Below are positions 18,506-27,334 of a stretch of 64,000 nt of DNA, piece by piece. The translations under genes and the position numbers were made by a program. Location: positions 1 through 64,000 of the forward strand of contig DOTB01000019.1 in the NCBI GenBank assembly GCA_003513845.1. The letters are read 5' to 3'. Each line of letters opens with the position of its first letter. Within the stretch, counting starts at the first letter, position 1. The stretch is from Candidatus Atribacteria bacterium. GTDB taxonomy: Bacteria; Atribacterota; Phoenicimicrobiia; Phoenicimicrobiales; Phoenicimicrobiaceae. The notes beneath the pieces were generated by a model that had not been told where the DNA came from, did no database searches, and saw only the letters and a list, made by a program, of their open reading frames with translations.

Positions 18506-21500
18506 ATGAAAAATAAAGTAGTATTTTCTTTTTATATTGCTATAATCCTGAGTTTATTAATATGCCTGCCATTAGCTATAAAAGTAGAAGCGGTTCGTTA
18601 TGACCCCAATTTACAATGGCAGGTTTTAGAAAGCCCCCATTTCTCAGTTTATTTTTTTACATCACAAGACAATGAAGACTACAAATATCATAACAAACTA
18701 TTATCTCAGGAAATAGCTGATATTGCTGAAGAGGTTTACACCCAAATCAATACCCAAATTGGTTTTCCAAAACATCACCATATGCAAAAGATAGCCATAA
18801 TTATGGAAGATTTTTCTGATTATGCTCTGGGCTTTGCTTCCTCTTTCCCCCATCGAGTAATTCGCCTTTCCCTAACCGCTCCAACGGCTAAATCCTTTGA
18901 TATGAAATTTAAAAGCTGGCTCAAAATGGTAATTGCTCACGAATACACTCACCTAGCTCATTTTGAAATGACTTGTGGTCTTACTACTGCCCTGCGTGCC
19001 CTTTTCGGCCAGATAATTACCCCTAATGGTCTTCAACCAACCTGGTCAATTGAGGGGTTAGCGGTTTATAATGAAACTAAATTTACTACTGAAGGCGGAG
19101 GAAGAGGCATAGATCCTCGCTACGAAATGTATCTTCGTATGGCTGCTTTAGATGACCAATTTAATACTTTAGACCAGATAAATGGTTATTACCTCACTTC
19201 CTGGCCCGGGAGCACAGCTCCCTATATCTATGGCCAATCTATTATTCACTTTATTGCCCAAAGATACGGAGAAGATAAAGTAATTGCTTTAAGTGAAGTA
19301 TTTTGCAAATATCCTTATTTAGGTTTTAACTATGCTTTTAAAAGGACATTGGGTTTGGATCTTGATGAATTGTACCAAAATTGGAAAGAATATTTAAAAG
19401 AAAAATATCAAACCCAGGCTCAAAAAATTAGTTCTCAAAAAAATCTTACTAAATCACAACAATTAACCAATTATCACTATTGGGTCGATTACCCGAGTTG
19501 GATCTCTACCTCCACCGACTCTGAAGATAAAATAGCTATCAGGGTTTCAACACCCCACTCCTACCCTTTTATTCAAATTATTGACCCTTCAGCATCTATG
19601 GCTCCTTTAACTTATTCTGCTATTAAAAACCAATCTTTAGTTAAAAGAACCTATGGTAGGGATTCTTCTTTTAGTATCTCTCCTGATGGTTCTAAAATTA
19701 TTTATTCCAAATTAACTGATTATAATCAATTTTATCAATTTTACGACCTTTATTTATATGATTTAAAAACAGATAAAGAAGTACGCCTTTCTGAAGGGTT
19801 ACGCGTTCGAGATCCTGACTGGTCAACTGCTCTTGACTCAAAAAATCCCCAAATTGTAGCAGTAATCAATAATTCCGGAACCAACAATCTAATTCTGATT
19901 AATCTACCTTCACCCCTCTCAATTATCTCTGTTAAAACTCAATCAACTTACAGCCTAATTACCCAAGAAGATATTATCTACCTCACCAATTTTGATGATG
20001 GAACTCAAATATATCAACCCTCCTGGTCTCCTGGTAGTGATATGATTGCTTTTTCTGCCTGGCGTCAGGGTTATCAGGATATATATATCCTAAATCTTAA
20101 CTCTACCGACATTGTGAATTCTACTCTCCAACCTATCTTTCACGATAAAGCTACCGACTTTAGCCCCTGCTGGTCTTCTGACAGCAAATATCTCTTTTTC
20201 TCTTCTGACCGCACCGGCATCTATAATATCTTTGCCTTTTCTTTGCTCGATAAAAAACTATACCAAGTGACTAATGTGTTAAGTGGGGCTTTTCAACCCG
20301 CCCCTTCTCCTGATGGAAAAAAATTAGCTTACATCGAATACCATGCCACAGGATACGAACTACATCTTATGGAATTAGATTCCAATAAGTGGACACAGAT
20401 AGAATATGTCAAACCCTCCACCACCATTGCAGAATTACAATCTTCTCATCAACAGACAGACCAACTAAAAAATCAAAATCTAACCAATACTTCAAAAAGC
20501 AACTACCCTATCCATCCCTATTATCCCTTTGCCTCCTTTTGGCCACCAACCTACTGGATTCCTGCTGCTCAAATAACTGAAAATGATTTAGGCATTGGTT
20601 TTTCGACTGAGCTAGAAGATGTATTAGGATTTTATTCTCTACCTATAACGATTACTTACGGAGCATTAAACAATAATCTAAATTACAATTTTGACTATTA
20701 TAATTACCGCCATTACCCCATCATTAATCTTTTTCTACAAGGAAGAACTGATTTAAATTCTTCTGTTTCAACTTCCACTTCCTGGTGGAAAGAAGGAAAA
20801 GCCGGTATAAATATCTATTTCCCTTTTCAGGGGCAAACTACTTCCTCAAGTTCCTTAACAAATTCCCGTTCTTATCGACAAATATTTTCTCTTGGTTATC
20901 AATACGAAAGAAAATATTTAACCGAAGCTGATAATAAAACTTCCTCAGATACTACTACCACTACTAATATCAATACCAATGCCAATACTACCCAAGAAAA
21001 CATCGCCAGTCTTAGATTGAGTTATTCTTATTCTGATACCGAAAAATACGGATTCTCTATCAGCCCCGAACAAGGTCAAGCTTTTTCCCTAAACTACGAG
21101 CATGCAGATAAAATCCTTGGCAGCAGTTATACCTTTGATAAATTCGTCTTTGATGGAAGGAAATTCATCCAACTTCCTTTTCTTCATCAGATCTTATCCC
21201 TTCGCCTAATTGCTGGTCATAGTAGTACAGGTATACCAGATGAGGAAAAATTTAAATTGGGGGGACATTATTCAGCCAACAATCTCGCTAATACAGAAGT
21301 TGACATCTTCTCTCTACGTGGATTCAAATCATCTTTTCTAAAAGGAAACAATCTTCTTTCGACCAGTTTAGAATACCGCTTCCCTATTGCCAACATCGAA
21401 CATAGTATTAAACTTGGCCCTCTCTCCCTCTTTTTAGAAAGACTTTCTGGTGCTCTCTTTATTGACATCGGAAATGCCTGGGAAAGCAGAGAAAATACAA

Positions 21501-21703
21501 ATAAAAATATAAACTCAAATTCTAATAATCCTGAGGAAATCATTTCTCCCTGGTATGATTTTAAGACTGGAATTGGAGCAGAATTAAAGGCAGATTTTAA
21601 TTGGAAATACGAGTCTTCCTTTACCTTAAGATTGGGTGCCGCCAAAGCCCTAAACGAACCTAAAGGATATGATATTTACTTTACTTTAGGCACTTCCTTC
21701 TAG
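18506..21703 (+). CDS. secreted metalloprotease / beta-propeller / outer-membrane barrel fusion
   Basis: A 1065-residue exported protein with three parts. Residues 1-29 form a signal peptide. A zinc-metallopeptidase domain follows with HEYTH (145-149) and a downstream WSIEGLAV Glu (about 183), the gluzincin pattern of peptidase-MA-like domains. Residues ~325-640 form a TolB/PD40-type propeller with repeats such as SFSISPDGSKIIY, PSWSPGSDMIAFSA, PCWSSDSKYLFFSSD and PAPSPDGKKLAYIEY. From ~700 to the end is an Omp85/D15-like beta-barrel (KLGG, LRGF, a GAALFIDIGNAW-like strand and C-terminal Phe). It probably sits in the outer membrane. Substrate and direction of action are unknown. I chose ATG 18506, preceded by GGAGAAAAG; the ATG at 18461 lies inside a repeat. 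Confidence 0.85.
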   Translation: MKNKVVFSFYIAIILSLLICLPLAIKVEAVRYDPNLQWQVLESPHFSVYFFTSQDNEDYKYHNKLLSQEIADIAEEVYTQINTQIGFPKHHHMQKIAIIMEDFSDYALGFASSFPHRVIRLSLTAPTAKSFDMKFKSWLKMVIAHEYTHLAHFEMTCGLTTALRALFGQIITPNGLQPTWSIEGLAVYNETKFTTEGGGRGIDPRYEMYLRMAALDDQFNTLDQINGYYLTSWPGSTAPYIYGQSIIHFIAQRYGEDKVIALSEVFCKYPYLGFNYAFKRTLGLDLDELYQNWKEYLKEKYQTQAQKISSQKNLTKSQQLTNYHYWVDYPSWISTSTDSEDKIAIRVSTPHSYPFIQIIDPSASMAPLTYSAIKNQSLVKRTYGRDSSFSISPDGSKIIYSKLTDYNQFYQFYDLYLYDLKTDKEVRLSEGLRVRDPDWSTALDSKNPQIVAVINNSGTNNLILINLPSPLSIISVKTQSTYSLITQEDIIYLTNFDDGTQIYQPSWSPGSDMIAFSAWRQGYQDIYILNLNSTDIVNSTLQPIFHDKATDFSPCWSSDSKYLFFSSDRTGIYNIFAFSLLDKKLYQVTNVLSGAFQPAPSPDGKKLAYIEYHATGYELHLMELDSNKWTQIEYVKPSTTIAELQSSHQQTDQLKNQNLTNTSKSNYPIHPYYPFASFWPPTYWIPAAQITENDLGIGFSTELEDVLGFYSLPITITYGALNNNLNYNFDYYNYRHYPIINLFLQGRTDLNSSVSTSTSWWKEGKAGINIYFPFQGQTTSSSSLTNSRSYRQIFSLGYQYERKYLTEADNKTSSDTTTTTNINTNANTTQENIASLRLSYSYSDTEKYGFSISPEQGQAFSLNYEHADKILGSSYTFDKFVFDGRKFIQLPFLHQILSLRLIAGHSSTGIPDEEKFKLGGHYSANNLANTEVDIFSLRGFKSSFLKGNNLLSTSLEYRFPIANIEHSIKLGPLSLFLERLSGALFIDIGNAWESRENTNKNINSNSNNPEEIISPWYDFKTGIGAELKADFNWKYESSFTLRLGAAKALNEPKGYDIYFTLGTSF

Positions 21704-21777
21704 AAATGTAAACAAAGGTGCCAGGCACTAAATTTGTCATAAATGTAAACAAAGGTGCCAGGCACCTTTGTTTACAT
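21704..21777. repeat. paired REP-like palindromes, right arm of a long inverted repeat
   Basis: A chimeric palindrome (21704-21740, one ATTTGTCAT arm) followed by a perfect palindrome (21743-21777). It is the mirror image of 18424-18497. It ends immediately before the TAG stop of the minus-strand nucleotidyltransferase gene and could end transcription from both sides. Confidence 0.92.
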
Positions 21778-22845
21778 CTACATTAAGCCTACTTTACTAT
21801 GGTCTCCTAAAGTGAATCTGTATACTCGAGGTAGGTCTTTAGAATGATAAATGTATACACCTTTACCTATCAGACATCTATGCATTCTCCCTCTTATGTT
21901 TTCTAACTTAGTTTCTTCTAATACAACACTACATTCAATTTCACTCTTTACTATTTCTACTCTATCGGAAAGAGAACTAAAAGGACCTATATAGGAATCA
22001 ACTATCCTAGCCCCCTGACCTATTATTACTGGACCTAATATCTTAGAATTTATAATTTCTGTCCCTTTTTCTATCCTGACTCTTCCTAAAATCTCTGAAG
22101 CTTCATCAACTTTTGCTTCGCTTATATCTCGCTCAATATCTTCCAAGACCAAGCGATTGGCCTCTAAAATATCTTCTGGTTTTCCGGTATCTTTCCACCA
22201 ACCCTTAATTACTTCCGCTCCTACCTTATAACCCTTATCAATCATCCATTGAATGGCATCAGTAATCTCTAATTCTCCTCGAGCAGAAGGTTTTATGTTC
22301 TCAATGGCTCGATGAATATTTTTATCAAAAAAATAGACTCCAATCAAAGCCAAATTACTGGGTGGTTCTTTCGGTTTTTCTACAACCTGTATAACTCTCC
22401 CTCTCTCCACTTCAGCAACGCCAAACTGCTTCGGATTATCTACTTCAGTAAGCAGAACAAAGGCATTATAATTTCCCTGATTAAATTTATGGGCGTAACT
22501 TTCTACCCCATTTTTCAGGAGATTATCCCCTAAATACATTAAAAATTCATCTTCTCCCAAAAAATTACGAGCCACCGATACAGCATGAGCCAATCCCAAA
22601 GCCTCTTTCTGTTCAATATAAGAAATATTTACTCCCCATCTACTACCTTCTCTAATTTCATCCTTTATATCCTCACCGGTCTCCCCGATGATTATACCTA
22701 TATCTTTTATCCCACAATTCTTAATTGCCTCTATTCCATAAAAAAGAACTGGTTTGTTACCAATAGGAATCAAATGTTTAGCACTCGTATGGGTAAGTGG
22801 TCTAAGACGAGTCCCTTTCCCTGCACATAGAATAATAGATTTCAA
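21778..22845 (-). CDS. sugar-1-phosphate nucleotidyltransferase with left-handed beta-helix (long RmlA type)
   Basis: A 355-residue enzyme of the long glucose-1-phosphate thymidylyltransferase type. The N-terminal nucleotidyltransferase fold has LCAGKGTRLRPLT (residues 6-18), the catalytic-site YLGDNLL and VVEKPKEPPSN. From about residue 245 a left-handed beta-helix with hexapeptide-like repeats (NSKILGPVIIGQGARIVDS) follows. It should make an NDP-hexose from hexose-1-P. No rmlB, rmlC or rmlD lies in this window, so its product may instead feed the polysaccharide cluster in another way. The start is TTG with GGGAGGT upstream. Confidence 0.85.
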   Translation of the reverse strand: MKSIILCAGKGTRLRPLTHTSAKHLIPIGNKPVLFYGIEAIKNCGIKDIGIIIGETGEDIKDEIREGSRWGVNISYIEQKEALGLAHAVSVARNFLGEDEFLMYLGDNLLKNGVESYAHKFNQGNYNAFVLLTEVDNPKQFGVAEVERGRVIQVVEKPKEPPSNLALIGVYFFDKNIHRAIENIKPSARGELEITDAIQWMIDKGYKVGAEVIKGWWKDTGKPEDILEANRLVLEDIERDISEAKVDEASEILGRVRIEKGTEIINSKILGPVIIGQGARIVDSYIGPFSSLSDRVEIVKSEIECSVVLEETKLENIRGRMHRCLIGKGVYIYHSKDLPRVYRFTLGDHSKVGLM

Positions 22846-22919
22846 TTTTCTACCTCCCTATCTTCCATAATTTTAAACCAAAATTTTAAACCAATCATAA
22901 AAACTCAAAACTCACTTTA

Positions 22920-22951
22920 TCCTCTTATCTTCTTATCTTCTTATCTTCCAT
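22920..22951. repeat. CTTATCTT microsatellite
   Basis: Three to four imperfect copies of CTTATCTTCT in the spacer upstream of the nucleotidyltransferase gene. No other feature is seen in 22846-22962. Confidence 0.6.
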
Positions 22952-22962
22952 TTTTAACCAAA

Positions 22963-24120
22963 TCAACTAATTATCTTCCTTATATTCCTCCCTAAAATTT
23001 TAGTGGCCCCTAAAAATATTTTAGGCCGTTTAAACGCCTTTCTAAACACTACAGAATGGTTTTCAAAGTTTGCTGCCTGCTCAATTAAATCCTCATTCTC
23101 TTTAAATAAACTAAATATATTTTTTGTCTCCTGTTTATTCAATTTTTCATAAACCTTCCGCGCCCACAGCCCGAATCTTATCTCTCTTCCAAATTTTCTC
23201 TTCCATCTCCGGTCATACTCTGGTAAATCATTTTCCTTAATACACTCCACTAAAATCTCTGCAGCCTTTAGACCATAATAAATTCCTCCACCAGTCAAAG
23301 GTTTTATATGGCACGCTGCATCTCCTACTACCGCAATATTTTTATCGCTGGTCTTGGTGATCATCCCCAATGGAATAATTCCCGCTAATTTATCAATAAT
23401 CTCACCTTTAATCTTTGTTTCTGCCAAAAAATGATTCAATTTAATTCTGCCATTTTTAGAAATAATTCCTACCCGAATAATCTTCTCACTCTCTGGAATA
23501 GTCCAGATAAAAAAGGGTATACCTTCACTCATACATACCTGAGCAAATTTCTCTGGTACAAAATTTTCTTCCACCCTTATTCTATACTGCCAACCATTAT
23601 AATATTTTATACCATCTTTAATACCGTCTTTTAAGTCATCTTCCTTATTTTCTTTCAACATTCCCAGTTCACTCATCATAAACTTTCTTACTCTGGATTT
23701 TGCCCCGTCTGCCCCAATTACTATATCTGCAAAAATATCACCACTACTGGTCTTAAGCCAGTAACCTTTTCCTCTTTTCTCTATCTCTAATAATCTCCTC
23801 CCGCACTCTACGTTCAACCCTTTACTTAGCTCTTTGTCAAACTTTTCCCGATCAATTACATAAGCTACTCCCTCTCTCTCAATCCGGAAATTATCCTCTT
23901 TATAAAAGAAAAAAGCCCCGTTAATTTGATTTATAACCGAACTTTTCGAAATCCCAATCAAAGTATCCTCAAAGACCTGTCTGCCTACAATACCAGCACA
24001 CTTTACTGGCCTACCTACTTCCTTATGCTCTTCGATTACTCTGACTTTAATACCATATTTCTTCAACAATTGAGCAGTATAACACCCTATCGGCCCCGCA
24101 CCCACAATAACTATTTCCAT
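22963..24120 (-). CDS. geranylgeranyl-reductase-family FAD-dependent oxidoreductase
   Basis: A 385-residue flavoprotein with FAD-binding GAGPIGCYTAQLL at the N-terminus, the VIGADGAKSRVR motif, and GDAACHIKPLTGGGIYYGL, the second FAD motif typical of the geranylgeranyl reductase/digeranylgeranylglycerophospholipid reductase family. Such enzymes saturate isoprenoid chains; in bacteria the substrates are often unknown (polyprenols, quinone tails or lipids). I chose ATG 24120 because AGGAG (24129-24133, minus strand) precedes it. The longer reading from 24150 adds ten residues before the FAD motif. A REP-like palindrome lies between it and psuG. Confidence 0.8.
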   Translation of the reverse strand: MEIVIVGAGPIGCYTAQLLKKYGIKVRVIEEHKEVGRPVKCAGIVGRQVFEDTLIGISKSSVINQINGAFFFYKEDNFRIEREGVAYVIDREKFDKELSKGLNVECGRRLLEIEKRGKGYWLKTSSGDIFADIVIGADGAKSRVRKFMMSELGMLKENKEDDLKDGIKDGIKYYNGWQYRIRVEENFVPEKFAQVCMSEGIPFFIWTIPESEKIIRVGIISKNGRIKLNHFLAETKIKGEIIDKLAGIIPLGMITKTSDKNIAVVGDAACHIKPLTGGGIYYGLKAAEILVECIKENDLPEYDRRWKRKFGREIRFGLWARKVYEKLNKQETKNIFSLFKENEDLIEQAANFENHSVVFRKAFKRPKIFLGATKILGRNIRKIIS

Positions 24121-24140
24121 ATAAAAAACTCCTATTTCAA

Positions 24141-24177
24141 ATGTAAACAAAAGTGCCTGGCACCTTTTTTTACATTT
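24141..24177. repeat. REP-like palindrome (family A) overlapping psuG
   Basis: ATGTAAACAAAAGTGCC / GGCACCTTTTTTTACAT. Its TTTACAT end supplies the stop codon (24170-24172) and last Met codon of psuG, as in PBP2 and the CapD-like gene. Confidence 0.9.
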
Positions 24178-25096
24178 TTATGGCAGTAGCGATTTTTGCC
24201 CCTACTCGAGCATTGTTTTTTACCAGCTCGATATTGGCTGCCAGGCACTTGCCTTCACTCAATTCATTTATTCTGCTCAGTAAGTATGGGGTAAGTTTTT
24301 TACCTTTTATCCCCTTCTTAGCCGCCTCTAAAATAGTTCTATTTACAATTCTGTTAACATAGGTCCGCGAAAGAGCATATTCTTCCGGTATAGGATTGGC
24401 TATTACTATTGCACTTTTTAGACCCAAATCCCACTTTGTTTTAATTATCCTGGCTGCCTCTATCTCATCCTCTACAGTATAATCTACCTTTAATCCGCTT
24501 TCTCTACAATAAAAAGCGGGAAATTCATCAGTCCTAAAACCAATTATAGGTACTCCCATCGTTTCCAAATATTCTAAAGTTAAAGACAGATCGAGAATCG
24601 ACTTTGCCCCAGCACATACCACCACAACTGGTGTCCTGGCCAACTCCTGTAAATCAGCTGATACATCAAAGGTTTTCTCTGCCCCTCGATGTGCTCCACC
24701 AATACCACCTGTGACAAAAACCTCTATCCCAGCCAGATGAGCAGCCACCATAGTCGCCGCTACTGTGGTAGCAGCAGTAAGTTTTTTGGCTAAAACTATA
24801 GATAAATCACGACGACTCGCCTTTATTACCTCCCCAGAAGTAGCCAATAGCTCAAACTCTTCCTCACTCAAACCAATTTTAATCTTCCCTCCCATTACCG
24901 CAATTGTTGCTGGTACCACTCCATATCCCCGGATAATATTCTCTACTTCCCGAGCAACCTTTAAATTCTCAGGATAAGGCATACCATGGGCGATAATGGT
25001 GGACTCTAACGCCACTACCGGTCTATTATTTTCTAAAGCCTCTCTTACATCATCTTTGAAATCGAGAAATCTTCCTGCAGCTCCGCTTCCACACAT
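24170..25096 (-). CDS. psuG: pseudouridine-5'-phosphate glycosidase
   Basis: A 308-residue PsuG/IndA family enzyme. It is recognised by VALESTIIAHGMPYPENL, the lysine-containing ATIAVMGGKIKIGLSEEE, TTVAATMVAAHLAGIEVFVTGGIGGAHR and LDLSLTLEYLETMGVPIIG. It cleaves the C-C bond of pseudouridine-5'-phosphate to uracil and ribose-5-phosphate. It follows the PfkB-type kinase by seven bases, so the pair forms the PsuK-PsuG pseudouridine degradation pathway. The start context is poor: GGAAGG lies about 16 bases before the ATG. The last codon and stop come from a REP-like palindrome. Confidence 0.95.
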   Translation of the reverse strand: MCGSGAAGRFLDFKDDVREALENNRPVVALESTIIAHGMPYPENLKVAREVENIIRGYGVVPATIAVMGGKIKIGLSEEEFELLATSGEVIKASRRDLSIVLAKKLTAATTVAATMVAAHLAGIEVFVTGGIGGAHRGAEKTFDVSADLQELARTPVVVVCAGAKSILDLSLTLEYLETMGVPIIGFRTDEFPAFYCRESGLKVDYTVEDEIEAARIIKTKWDLGLKSAIVIANPIPEEYALSRTYVNRIVNRTILEAAKKGIKGKKLTPYLLSRINELSEGKCLAANIELVKNNARVGAKIATAIKM

Positions 25097-25103
25097 AACT
25101 GAT

Positions 25104-26246
25104 TTATACCAACCTTCCTTCTTCTTCTCCTTCTTCCTCTTCCTCTCCCTCTTTCTCTTCTTCTATCCTGCTTCTTAGCAATCCTTCCCTCAAATCTCTC
25201 CTTACCGCCTCTCTGCTTGAAATAGTGAGTGCTGCTGCCCCCAAGCCAAATTTTGCTGCCATCTCCAGAGGGTATCCTTTATAAATTCCGTAGATTAAAC
25301 CAGCCACCAGGGCATCTCCTGCCCCAGTTACATCTACTATCTCACCCCTATAGGGAACCATAAACTTATTCCAATCCTCTTTCCTTCCTTCTCCGTACCC
25401 ACTACCACCACCACTACCACTAGAAGAGACATATATTCCTCTTTCTCCCAAAGTAACAATCACATTCTTTACTCCCTTATTTCTTAGCTCTTCTATAGCC
25501 TCCAACATATCCTTATCATCATCGATTCCTATCCCGGAAATTGATTCCAACTCATTACTGCTGGGAGTCATATAATCAATATTCCAGCTTCTTTCACTTT
25601 CTCTTCCACTTTCACTTCCACTTCCGCTTCTACTTCCACTTTCCTCAAATAATATATTTCTTAACTTCTTGACCTTTTCCACCGAAACTGGCTCAATCAA
25701 AAGCGGTACCTTAACCTTATTGCACAGATCTACCATATATTCAATACTCTCTTCTGGTATATTAGTGTCCATAACCACTATCTTACTCTCTTTAATCAAA
25801 TAGGCCTTCGACCTCAGATACTCCACCGTAATCTCCTCCAATATCTGCATATCTGAGACCGCTAATTCCATTTCACCCTTCTCATCCAATATAGCCAGAT
25901 ATATTCCAGTAGGATATTTTCCCGAGATTATCATCTGATCCATCTTAACCCCAGCCTTCTCGGTCTCCTCCAAAATCCTGATCCCTTCTCCATCATCTCC
26001 CACCGCACTCAACAGGGTAACTGGTACATTAAGTAATGCTAGATTATGGGCGATATTTCTCCCTACTCCTCCTGAGCTAACATTTATCTTCCCGGGATTA
26101 GAAGTATATCTTTTCAGCTCACCACTCGGCCTACCCCTTAAATCAATATTTGTCCCCCCTATTACCACTACACCATCGAATCTTCCCCAGTTATTATTCA
26201 ATTGGGGAGAACTTAAATATTTTTCTCTGGTTCTAGTTAACACCAT
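25104..26246 (-). CDS. psuK: pseudouridine kinase, PfkB family, with low-complexity inserts
   Basis: A 380-residue PfkB/ribokinase-family kinase. VVIGGTNIDLRGRPSG near the N-terminus and SSGGVGRNIAHNLALL are typical of pseudouridine kinases. The catalytic motif DVTGAGDALVAGLIYG is intact. It phosphorylates pseudouridine for PsuG, encoded next. Odd features: a Ser/Gly/Arg/Glu stretch around residues 203-222, a Ser/Gly stretch around 280-290, and an Glu/Gly-only C-terminal tail. All three are encoded by purine-rich simple-sequence DNA absent from usual family members. No helix-turn-helix is present at the N-terminus. AAAGG precedes the ATG. Confidence 0.9.
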   Translation of the reverse strand: MVLTRTREKYLSSPQLNNNWGRFDGVVVIGGTNIDLRGRPSGELKRYTSNPGKINVSSGGVGRNIAHNLALLNVPVTLLSAVGDDGEGIRILEETEKAGVKMDQMIISGKYPTGIYLAILDEKGEMELAVSDMQILEEITVEYLRSKAYLIKESKIVVMDTNIPEESIEYMVDLCNKVKVPLLIEPVSVEKVKKLRNILFEESGSRSGSGSESGRESERSWNIDYMTPSSNELESISGIGIDDDKDMLEAIEELRNKGVKNVIVTLGERGIYVSSSGSGGGSGYGEGRKEDWNKFMVPYRGEIVDVTGAGDALVAGLIYGIYKGYPLEMAAKFGLGAAALTISSREAVRRDLREGLLRSRIEEEKEGEEEEEGEEEGRLV

Positions 26247-26349
26247 CTTACCAACCTTTCCTAAAAAAATCTAATTCCCAAATGCATATAATATTTTTTC
26301 CATTATACCACAAAACTCTTCTTTTCAACCAAAATTAACACAAATAGAG

Positions 26350-26406
26350 GTAAAAAAGGGGACAGGCTACTTTTTTATTACAAAAAGTAGCCTGTCCCCT
26401 TTTTCC
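26350..26406. repeat. long hairpin repeat E, copy 1
   Basis: A near-perfect inverted repeat with arms AAAAAGGGGACAGGCTACTT and its complement around a short ATTAC loop, ending in a T-run. It lies just beyond the 3' end of the RelE-type toxin gene. Related 65-bp copies lie near 27247, 28047 and 29246. It should form a very stable stem and may terminate transcription. Confidence 0.92.
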
Positions 26407-26417
26407 CTCACCATTAA

Positions 26418-26699
26418 TTACTGGTAAGCACTTTGGCGATTATCAGCAGATATCATAAACACTATTTTATTATGGCTATCAATCTCATAGAAAAATCTAT
26501 AGCTACTTATCCTGTAGCGCCAGGTATCTGGTTTGTAGTTTATGAGTTTCTTGATATTTTTACCAAAATAAGGATTTTGTTTTAGTTGAGGGTAAACATA
26601 GTTGATAAGTTTTGTTTTTATCTTTTCCTGCTGCCCGCCAAAATCTTGCTCAAGATCCTTTAGGAATTGATTGGTTTCAAATATTTTAAACTTATTCAA
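26418..26699 (-). CDS. RelE/ParE-superfamily toxin
   Basis: A 93-residue basic protein of the RelE/ParE fold: KIFETNQFLKDLEQ at the start, a central NPYFGKNIKKL, then WRYRISSYRFFYEID with the conserved Arg/Tyr residues, and VFMISADNRQSAYQ. RelE-like members cleave mRNA on the ribosome; ParE-like members inhibit gyrase; I cannot decide between them. The start is TTG inside the antitoxin stop region (overlap 8 bases, GAAAGG upstream), so it is translationally coupled to the antitoxin. Confidence 0.85.
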   Translation of the reverse strand: MNKFKIFETNQFLKDLEQDFGGQQEKIKTKLINYVYPQLKQNPYFGKNIKKLINYKPDTWRYRISSYRFFYEIDSHNKIVFMISADNRQSAYQ

Positions 26700-26934
26700 T
26701 AAATTTGCCTTTCATTTCTTTAGATTCACGATGCCCGATTTTCAATCTTTCTATCAAGTTCTTATCTGCTTTAATCTGAGCCATCTCAATAGGGTCTGCA
26801 TAATAAGATTCCTCTATATCTTTTATCACCCTGGAAGTGATAAAATTAGAAATGGGACGATGCTCAATCTTAGCGGCAGCTGCTATCCTCTCGTATTCTT
26901 CTTCTGAGAGACGTAAGGTTACTACCTTTGCCAT
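26692..26934 (-). CDS. antitoxin with ribbon-helix-helix-like N-terminus
   Basis: An 80-residue protein. VTLRLSEEEYERIAAAAKIE fits a ribbon-helix-helix or DUF1778-like DNA-binding start, and the charged C-terminal half probably wraps the toxin encoded next. AAGGAGG precedes the ATG. As in most type II systems it should also repress its own promoter; three direct ATATTCTAAT repeats lie just upstream (26966-26990). Confidence 0.8.
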   Translation of the reverse strand: MAKVVTLRLSEEEYERIAAAAKIEHRPISNFITSRVIKDIEESYYADPIEMAQIKADKNLIERLKIGHRESKEMKGKFIE

Positions 26935-26965
26935 TTAAATCCTCCTTATTTATATATTTCATTTT

Positions 26966-26990
26966 ATTCTAATATATTCTAATATATTCT
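26966..26990 (-). promoter_or_regulatory. direct repeats upstream of the antitoxin gene, possible operator
   Basis: Read on the minus strand there are two to three AGAATATATT repeats just upstream of the antitoxin ribosome site. The spacing is 11 bases, about one helical turn, as expected for cooperative binding by a ribbon-helix-helix repressor. This is an inference from position and repetition only. Confidence 0.4.
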
Positions 26991-27187
26991 TTATCATTTG
27001 TCAAACATAGAATAATACAGAAATAATATTTACTTCTCGACCCAAATCTATACTTAATTCATAAGAGACCTCGGTAATTAATCTAAAGAGAGATTCCTCA
27101 CTTCTAATTTGACAAAAAAGCAAAGGAAAATCCATTTTCATTCTTTATCAATCTTTTTATCTTCTTCTTTTTTAGTTATAATTACGA

Positions 27188-27222
27188 ATGTAAACAAAAG
27201 TGCCTGGCACCTTTGTTTACAA
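27188..27222. repeat. REP-like palindrome (family A)
   Basis: ATGTAAACAAAAGTGCC / GGCACCTTTGTTTACA in the spacer between two toxin-antitoxin operons. Confidence 0.88.
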
Positions 27223-27246
27223 GTTCTGATTCATCAAGCCTGTTTA

Positions 27247-27313
27247 AAAAGGGGACAGACTTCCTTTGTCTTCACACATTTAATGCCTAACAAAAAAGTA
27301 GCCTGTCCCCTTT
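27247..27313. repeat. long hairpin repeat E, copy 2
   Basis: About 66 bp with ends AAAAAGGGGACAG and CTGTCCCCTTTT around a longer interior than copy 1 (CTTTGTCTTCACACATTTAA followed by TGCCTAAC). It lies 3' of the YgiT-type antitoxin gene. Confidence 0.88.
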
Positions 27314-27334
27314 TCTTTACTCTCCCTTTTTTAA

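Larger units (their letters stand above)
26935..27334. other. spacer between two toxin-antitoxin operons
   Basis: No convincing gene. It holds a promoter/operator-like direct repeat (26966-26990), a REP-like palindrome (27188-27222) and hairpin repeat E copy 2 (27247-27313). Confidence 0.6.

Noticed and set aside
21268-21645. 125-codon minus-strand frame opposite the barrel domain
   Set aside because: Antisense to a well-supported coding region and without recognisable motifs.
27247-27313. Repeat E copies as integron attC sites bounding toxin-antitoxin cassettes
   Set aside because: The spacing and palindromic form recall attC, and copy 2 contains GCCTAAC, but there is no paired GTTRRRY site, copy 3 lacks the motif, and no integrase is in the window.
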